A DNA stretch of 64,000 nucleotides, from the NCBI GenBank assembly GCA_911728435.2, contig OU452208.1, forward strand, positions 1,860,001 through 1,924,000, in the 5' to 3' direction. Of the stretch, positions 58,265 through 64,000 are shown piece by piece. The position numbers were made by a program, and so were the translations under genes. The DNA comes from Apoderus coryli (lineage: Eukaryota; Arthropoda; Insecta; Coleoptera; Attelabidae). The first letter of the stretch is position 1. Every line of letters begins with the position of its first letter. Under the pieces are notes generated by a model. That model did not search any database and had not been told where the DNA came from. It saw only the letters and a list, made by a program, of their open reading frames with translations.

Positions 58265-60096
58265 TGTAAAATATAGTTTATACCTAATTCATTTTCTACT
58301 ATAAATATTATACATTTGAAGATCTACTAACTAGGTACTAGGTAGTTATCTAATTTGGGGACAAATAAACCTAAAATGTATTGGTTATTTAAAAAAAAAG
58401 TTTTTCCGAAAAACAATGACGCTGAAACAAGAAAAAAATATCAAAGAAACTTTAGATTCCTTATGAGGAAACTAAGTAAAGTAACAGATTCTACCGGTAC
58501 GTACGAGGAATGATAAGATAATTCCAATCCACAAATCCTAATTCACAGACATTGGTAAAATGGTAAACAAATCAATACATACCTACCTTTACAAAAGAAA
58601 GAAAAAAGTCATACCTAGCTAAAATATTTAAGTATGTAACTTCTTTTGAAAAATTGCATTAATTTGCTAAAAATTAATCCGTCCCTGGCAAATTAAATAT
58701 ATTATCGTGAACCCATCTAAACTATTGTTTAGTTGCTGTAAATGGAGGAATACCATATTAAGATTGATTAAATTAGAAAAAGTATTTTAAATTAGGATTA
58801 AGTACCTACTAAATAATACGTATCTAGATAGGTATCTATTGCCAAAGATTATATCTGATATTGCCATGAAATAAGTAGTATCAACGAGCTCCCCCAGATT
58901 CCAGCTAATTAATTTCTTTTGTTTCCTCCATAGATATTAATAATATATGAATATTTAACAAAACTCAAAACACCAAACTAATCACTACACTTAATTATGT
59001 TGGATGCACATTGGGGGTATAATACATATCTGTTACTGTTTGTATAGTCCGTCCTCACCACTTGTAGAAATTGGGATATTAATATCTAGGTATATACTTA
59101 CTATCAATAAATCAACATTTAATATATTAAATTAAAATATCTTCAGATTAGAACACAAAATAACTAGATCCTAGTTAGAGCGACGCCAAGCCAAGACTCT
59201 AATCAAAAAATACCAAAATGAAACCCCCTCCCTCTACACCAAGCGAGACGCACTAGGTACAAGTTGGTACATATATAGAAGATGAAAGTTGTCGGCACCG
59301 GGTTTTAGGTACGTGGACTAGCAGCTGGGACAAACACATTAGGTAGAACGGGGAATAACCGTTGGCTGAAATAGAATGACGACTTATGTAGACAACTATA
59401 GGTTCCTATCTCTACCAGATAAAATAATTCGATATTTTGGAGGATAGAAATTTCGTAAATGAAAAGTATTAGGTAAAATAACAATTACACAGATTTAATT
59501 AAATCAGTGCCTATTTTAGCTATGTACTTAGTTGTTAAAATCTTATTTATACTTAAATATTATAATCCACATACCTAGGTACATTAATATACTAAAGCAG
59601 ATAACTAAAATTTATAGGTAGTTAGGTATATGTTCCTATTAGAACTAATTTAGTTTTGGGTTTCATAAAACGATTTTTGAGAATAGTTAGGTACGTATAG
59701 GTACCTACCTAATTTCCTCATTAAGTATTTTCTTAATAATAATAGCTACACCTAAGTGGGTACGTATGGAAATCTGTAGGTGTACAATACCTAATTCAAG
59801 CAGAATACCGAACTCATTTAGCGCAAATAAAATTTTATATAGGTTCACAATTTGAAATCTTATTTAACTAATGCACATACAAGTTTCGTTTAGATGAGAA
59901 GATATCGGCTTAGCAGGAAAAATTGTCGTTTTTAGATAATGTAGCTACTCATACTTGATAACTACATTTATTACTTTAACAAAAATTTTGCGAAAACTAG
60001 CAAATTCACCTCTAAATAATATTTTTTATTTGGATAAACCAAGTTTTTTTTTTCTGTGTGTACTAATAATAAAATATATAGCTTTTCGTAAGAACC
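58265..60096. other. No gene; rich in TAGGTA / TACCTA words
   Basis: No coding or repeat element recognised. The hexamers taggta and tacctа-type variants occur very often, with palindromic runs such as cgtataggtacctacctaa near 59695-59712. Confidence 0.5.
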
Positions 60097-60154
60097 TTTG
60101 ATAACCACTGATGATGCAGCCCGGTGCTGCGAAACATGTATGGTAACTATCAAA
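60097..60154 (+). ncRNA. Hammerhead-ribozyme-like motif, best stem I
   Basis: Plus-strand order: UUUGAUA-ACCA, CUGAUGA (60108-60114), extra U, GCAGC, CCGGU loop, GCUGC, GAAA (60131-60134), self-complementary ACAUGU, A at the cleavage position (60140), UGGU, a 3-nt AAC bulge, UAUCAAA. Stem I therefore has 4 bp plus 7 bp across a bulge and stem II 5 bp. All core bases are present. The gtatggaggtcgactttta block that accompanies the other copies follows 35 bp downstream. Confidence 0.78.
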
Positions 60155-60414
60155 TGTAATTTGTTGGAAATATTTATTACAAGTTATTGTATGGAGGTCG
60201 ACTTTTATTTCAAGAATATTTTTATACCAAGAATATTTGCGAATAATTCAACTAAAAGGAACATTAACATTTCGAGGCAAGATACAAATAAATAAATAAA
60301 TAAAATTAAAGAAATTAAAGAAGTAATCCATTGGATGCAGTGGAGTGTAATATAATTACAATAAAAATACATACATCTTCTCCACTAATAAAATTGTATT
60401 AAGATTCCTTTATA

Positions 60415-60456
60415 AAAGGGGACATGTTTCGGAGTCCCGCTCCATCATCAGCCTTA
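60415..60456 (-). ncRNA. Hammerhead-ribozyme-like motif, intact core
   Basis: Minus strand: AAGG, CUGAUGA, extra U, GGAG, CGGGA loop, CUCC, GAAA, ACAUGU, C at the cleavage position, then CCCUU, which can pair with AAGG if one C bulges. Stem II is 4 bp. Confidence 0.65.
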
Positions 60457-60481
60457 AATTTAATACTTAAGATTTAAATTT

Positions 60482-60524
60482 AAGGCTGATGATGGAGCGG
60501 GACTCCGAGACATGTCCCCTTTTA
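60482..60524 (+). ncRNA. Hammerhead-like motif with GAGA in place of GAAA
   Basis: Mirror copy of the previous motif on the plus strand. The conserved GAAA reads GAGA (60507-60510), a change at a core Ade that should strongly reduce cleavage. Confidence 0.6.
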
Positions 60525-60892
60525 TAAAGGAATATTAATACAATTTTATTAGTGGAGACGATGTACACTATTGGACAAAAGTAGAGCAACACTTTCGAAA
60601 AATTAGACAAATCTCGATTTTATAATATTAAATGCATGATAGCGTCTTTAAATACGTCGTGTCTTAAATATCAACGTAGTCTGCTATTATCGACGGCAAC
60701 AGCTTTTTCCAACAATCAAAACAAATGAACTAATATTGACGTAAACTTTTAATACAATATTGTAATGCGTCAAAAGTAAAGCAACATTTTAATATTTGCC
60801 TAAAAAAGAAAGGTTTTAGCGACAGTAGAGGTTAAAATATTTTTGCTGAGTTTATTTTATGTTTAATTAATATTTCTGTGCTGGATTAATCA

Positions 60893-61880
60893 TGCCAAGA
60901 GGTATTCCAATTTCGAAAGAATTAAAACAGAGAGTAGTTATTGCACACTTGTAAGATACAATACAAGCTCAATTGTTTTTACCCAGAGACAGAGACAGCG
61001 TATCCAAAATAATTTCAAGTTACAATGAAAGGGGACATTTAGAGAATATACCGAAATCGGCAAGCTCGAGAAAAACAACAACTAGGACAGACAGACTCAT
61101 TAAAAGAATTTCCCAAAAAGATCCTTGGATATCTGCACCTAGAAGAACTGCTGAAATTCCCGAAATTGAGGATAGTCCATGGACAGTTCAAAGAAGGTTG
61201 GTAGACGCAAAGTTATTTAGTAGACGCCCGGCGAAAAAGCCGCTTATTTCGGCAAGAAATGGAGTGGCTACGCTTGAATTTGCACGTGGACATTTAAATT
61301 GGACAGTAGACGATTGGCAGAAAGTGTTATTTAGCGATGAAACGCGTTATAAAATTTTCAATTCTGATAGAATGAAGCATATAAGATGGCCAATCAATCC
61401 AAATACCTTACACCCACAGGTAAAGGCAGTGTTTTCCATGGGGTTGTTTCTCATGGAATGGGGTGGGTCCTTTAAACTTCATTAATGACACCATGGATCG
61501 ATTTGTCTATAGAGATCTAATGCAAAATGTAATGTTGCCTTATGCAGAGTGGGAAATGCCGTGGCATTTTATTTTCTAATAGGATAACGATCCAAAACAC
61601 TTCCGAATTGTTCAAGAGTGGTTTCAAGAAAATAACGTTCTGGTTTTGGAGTGGGCTGCACTATATCCTGAGACCTTTTATTTTATTTAAAATCTTTGTG
61701 AAGAAGTTGAGCGTGGAATTCGTACACAAGTATTCACAAATATACCATCATTGGTAAATAAAATCAATGGAGTTTGGAATAACCTTTCCGAAAATACTGT
61801 CCAAAAATTGATTGCTTCAATGCTGCGACGTTGCTGGCAAATAATAATGGATATTCTATTAATTATTAACATAATACTTC
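60893..61880 (+). pseudogene. Tc1-like transposase relic
   Basis: Starts at ATG 60893 (MPRGIPISKELKQRVVIAHL, then a TAA). It continues SVSKIISSYNERGHLENIPK and TRTDRLIKRISQKDPWISAP, the paired helix-turn-helix of Tc1 proteins, then VDDWQKVLFSDETRYKIFNS with the first catalytic Asp. After a frameshift near 61445, FINDTMDRFVYRDLMQNVML and DNDPKHTS (second Asp) follow, the preceding codon being a stop. The third-residue region is degraded to NLCEEVERGI, where the family has an NxxENLWxxxK-like segment with Glu. Inactive. Confidence 0.88.
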
Positions 61881-61904
61881 TAGCTCTTTTAATTAATAAA
61901 TGTG

Positions 61905-63610
61905 TTTAATAATAATAATAATAAAGGCATTTATTGTCCAACAGTTAGATAACCATTTACAGGACAAAATACATAGAAAAATAAACTTAGTTATACTTAA
62001 CATTTCTCGGTACAAAACAATATAACAACCCAACGAACAACCAAACATAAATTCCGTATTTAAACTTAAAAATATACAACTGTATAGCACACAACCATAA
62101 TAATTATAGGGGCAAAACATTGTTCGCAACGTTAATGAGTTCACTTCGAGAACAAAAGAATAAGTCACAATCTTCGCAAATGAGATTAAAATGACTACAT
62201 ATTATGCTCATCGGTGACCTTTTTAAAATATTGGTTCTTGCTCGATTGCAGTAGAAAACACGACTAGTGCGATTGTGCAGTCTCGGAACATTTATATTTA
62301 ATGCAGAAAGCAACCCCGAACAATCGACCCTTCCACAAATTAAGTTATGCAGAAAACACAATGCACACAAAGATCTTCGAAAATCAAGACTTCTAAACTG
62401 AAACCTACTCAGAAGGTACCCATAATCGATCCCCCTCTCAGGATAAACGCCATCTCTTTTAAATGATAAATATTTTAGGAAACGACGCTGAAGTCCCTCC
62501 ACAGTGAACTTATGGGCATCATATATCGGAAACCATATCAGCGACGCATATTCAAGTTTGGAACGAACATATGAGTAATACAACATTTTGAGGGCATCAA
62601 TGTTATCAAAACCTCTACAATTACGCACAATAAATCCATACATTTTGCTTGCCTCAGAAGCCTTGGCATTAATATGGTCAATGTAAGAAAATTTCTCATC
62701 AAATACAACACCTAAATCTGTAACAGTGCTACAGCGAGAAATCTGAGTTCGGTTCACGGCATACTCATAATCAACTATTTCTTTTTTTCGTGAAAATGTT
62801 ATGTATTTACATTTGTCCGCATTTAAGCTTAACCTGTTCTGAATACACCATTCCTCAATACAAGAGAGATCAGACTGGAGTTGCACACAATCGTCATAAC
62901 TTTTTATAGATTGAAAAATTTTGCAGTCGTCTGCGAACAATAACTTATGACAATTGAGTCGGGCATCAAGATCATTAATAAATAAAAGGAAAAGCAAAGG
63001 TCCCAAGTTCGATCCCTGGGGAACTCCAGAGGTGGCAGTGTAATTGCAGGATCTATGACCATTATAGAAGATGTATTGCTCTCTGTTGCGTAGATATGAA
63101 CTAAAAAAGATCTTAAGATCATGCCGAAATCCAAACTGTTCATCAAGCTTTTTGATTAGAACAACATGGTCCATTCTGTCAAACGCTTTGGCGAAATCCG
63201 TATAAATTACATCCATCTGCCCGCCACCATCCAACACTTCGGTAGTTTGTTGTGAAAGCAATGCAAGATTTGTAACAGTGGAACGCCCAGACATAAATCC
63301 ATGTTGATTCGGTGTAATCAAGTTTCTAACACATGGATAAATATAATCATATAGCACAGTCTCAAATAGCTTTGCGAAATTTGACAAAATTGATATTGGA
63401 CGATAATCATTAATTCGAGCTCTATCACCCGATTTAAAAACTGGTATAATTTTTGCAATTTTCCACTGCTCAGGGAACTTGTAATTTTTTAGTGCCAAAT
63501 TGAAGATAGAACACAAAGGAGTTGCCAATACCATCACACAGTCCTTCACCAAGAAAGAAGGCAGACCATCAGGACCCGAAGTCATCTTGTTTTTAAGTTT
63601 TTTAATCGTA
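61905..63610 (-). mobile_element. CR1/Jockey-type LINE inserted in the Tc1-like element
   Basis: Minus-strand LINE whose 3' end is an aataataataataaaggca tract at about 61909. It is 5' truncated just upstream of the RT. The RT frame is open throughout. The A-poor, trinucleotide-rich tail is the same type as at 11800 and 32915, so one tail-recognition mode probably served all three. Confidence 0.88.
62104..63600 (-). CDS. LINE reverse transcriptase, long open partial ORF
   Basis: About 500 codons without interruption. LINE sequence begins near ITIKKLKNKMTSGPDGLP; the first dozen codons of the open frame (from 63645) belong to the Tc1-like host. RT motifs in order are WKIAKIIPVFKSGDRARIND, YRPISILSNFAKLFETVLYD, HGFMSGRSTVTNLALLSQ, VIYTDFAKAFDRMDHVVLIK with the first catalytic Asp, SGVPQGSNLGPLLFLLFIND and LLFADDCKIF with the Asp pair. 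Then come LNADKCKYITFSRKK and the C-terminal YERGIDYGYLLSRFQFR-like region ending NNVLPL. It lacks the endonuclease and ORF1, so it could act only in trans if at all. It is the best-kept LINE here. Confidence 0.92.
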   Translation of the reverse strand, partial: KLKNKMTSGPDGLPSFLVKDCVMVLATPLCSIFNLALKNYKFPEQWKIAKIIPVFKSGDRARINDYRPISILSNFAKLFETVLYDYIYPCVRNLITPNQHGFMSGRSTVTNLALLSQQTTEVLDGGGQMDVIYTDFAKAFDRMDHVVLIKKLDEQFGFRHDLKIFFSSYLRNREQYIFYNGHRSCNYTATSGVPQGSNLGPLLFLLFINDLDARLNCHKLLFADDCKIFQSIKSYDDCVQLQSDLSCIEEWCIQNRLSLNADKCKYITFSRKKEIVDYEYAVNRTQISRCSTVTDLGVVFDEKFSYIDHINAKASEASKMYGFIVRNCRGFDNIDALKMLYYSYVRSKLEYASLIWFPIYDAHKFTVEGLQRRFLKYLSFKRDGVYPERGIDYGYLLSRFQFRSLDFRRSLCALCFLHNLICGRVDCSGLLSALNINVPRLHNRTSRVFYCNRARTNILKRSPMSIICSHFNLICEDCDLFFCSRSELINVANNVLPL

Positions 63611-63869
63611 ATATGTACGAGTAAAATAAAATACTGTTGACACAATTTGTTGCTTTACTTTTGTCGCACTTCATTTCGTCGATGTTTATAATTATAAATA
63701 TTTCTGTAACTGCATTTCGTTTACAGTGTGCCAAAATATTGTGAAATATTACTAATATTGGGAATAATATTTCATTAAAATTAACGGGGGATTACAATAA
63801 TATTTAAATAGTTTTTCAAATTCAAAGAAATAAAAGCACTTTGTTGCTCTACTTTTGTCCAATAGTGTA

Positions 63870-64000
63870 TATATTTTTATTGTAAATAAATAAAATTTAT
63901 ACTTAATACAAAAAATTACAAAAACTGTTGAAAGTGACTCTAGCTCGGATACATGAATCCAATATTATCCTCATTGACTAGCGAACTTTCTCAAAAATAC
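63870..64000. other. No gene recognised
   Basis: AT-rich DNA after the right TA of the Tc1-like element, running to the window edge. Confidence 0.4.

Larger units (their letters stand above)
60373..60563. repeat. 190-bp palindrome with two hammerhead-like motifs
   Basis: Left (60373 to about 60466) and right (about 60469-60563) arms are inverted copies with few differences (acatcttctccac against gtggagacgatgt; one tttcgg/ccgaga change). It is the same arrangement as at 27921-28443 with different sequence. The next base pair of the window is the TA target of the Tc1-like element. Confidence 0.88.
60566..63867 (+). mobile_element. Tc1-like element interrupted by a LINE
   Basis: Starts CACTATTGGACAAAAGTAGA and ends with the inverted form ...TTTTGTCCAATAGTG. 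TA flanks it at 60564-60565 and 63868-63869. It carries a broken Tc1-type transposase gene. A LINE of about 1.7 kb occupies 61905-63610; without it the element is about 1.6 kb, normal for Tc1-like elements. Confidence 0.9.

Noticed and set aside
1..64000. CRISPR arrays, bacterial operons, ribosome-binding sites
   Set aside because: The window is eukaryotic; the only regular direct repeats are the 365-bp array, the 101-bp duplication and microsatellites.

Overview
The window is an AT-rich stretch of eukaryotic, almost certainly insect, genomic DNA made nearly entirely of transposable elements and their debris. I found no convincing host gene, no rRNA gene and no functional tRNA gene. The mix points to an insect: many mariner relics whose ends read ACAGGGTG, hAT elements related to ZMYM1-type proteins, a Copia element primed from an internal initiator-tRNA site, CR1/Jockey- and RTE-like LINEs, pogo-like and Tc1-like elements, and frequent TAGGTA/TACCTA words. 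I cannot name the order or species.

Layout. 0-13.8 kb: a mariner relic; one apparently intact DD41D-type mariner (1703-3789) with 365-bp near-identical inverted repeats; a foldback repeat (5262-6349); a four-copy 365-bp tandem array (7073-8501); another mariner relic; a LINE tail; and a second foldback (12916-13806). 14-24 kb: a TATA/Inr-like promoter beside GAGAC-rich DNA; a hammerhead-like motif; a complete hAT insertion (16161-20324, 8-bp target duplication) split by a deleted Copia element (5-bp duplication); and a long-TIR mariner relic. 24-30 kb: a CGGTGCAAAAACCGG-ended element inside a dispersed repeat, tRNA-headed repeats, and a 520-bp near-perfect palindrome carrying two opposed hammerhead motifs. 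30-38.5 kb: two nested LINEs, an RTE-like relic split by about 350 bp of (TATAA)n, and a pogo-like element. 38.5-51 kb: a MITE-like element, a broken LINE, a DD34D mariner relic and a DD41D relic. 51.5-54.5 kb: a second complete hAT insertion hosting an RTE-like LINE and a foldback. 54.5-64 kb: repeats, three more hammerhead-like motifs, and a Tc1-like element (60566-63867) that hosts a CR1/Jockey-type LINE with a long open RT frame.

The elements relate to each other by nesting, not by pathway. Target duplications at 16153/20325, 17413/20097 and 51516/54504 fix the order of events. The least expected signal is the set of small hammerhead-like RNA motifs (five with intact or near-intact cores, three or more degenerate). 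Each has CUGANGA, one extra base, a 4-5 bp stem II, GAAA and a self-complementary ACAUGU or ACGU in place of stem III. This matches the known small, dimer-type hammerheads linked to Penelope-like retroelements. Two pairs sit in inverted head-to-head palindromes. No Penelope reverse transcriptase is visible here.
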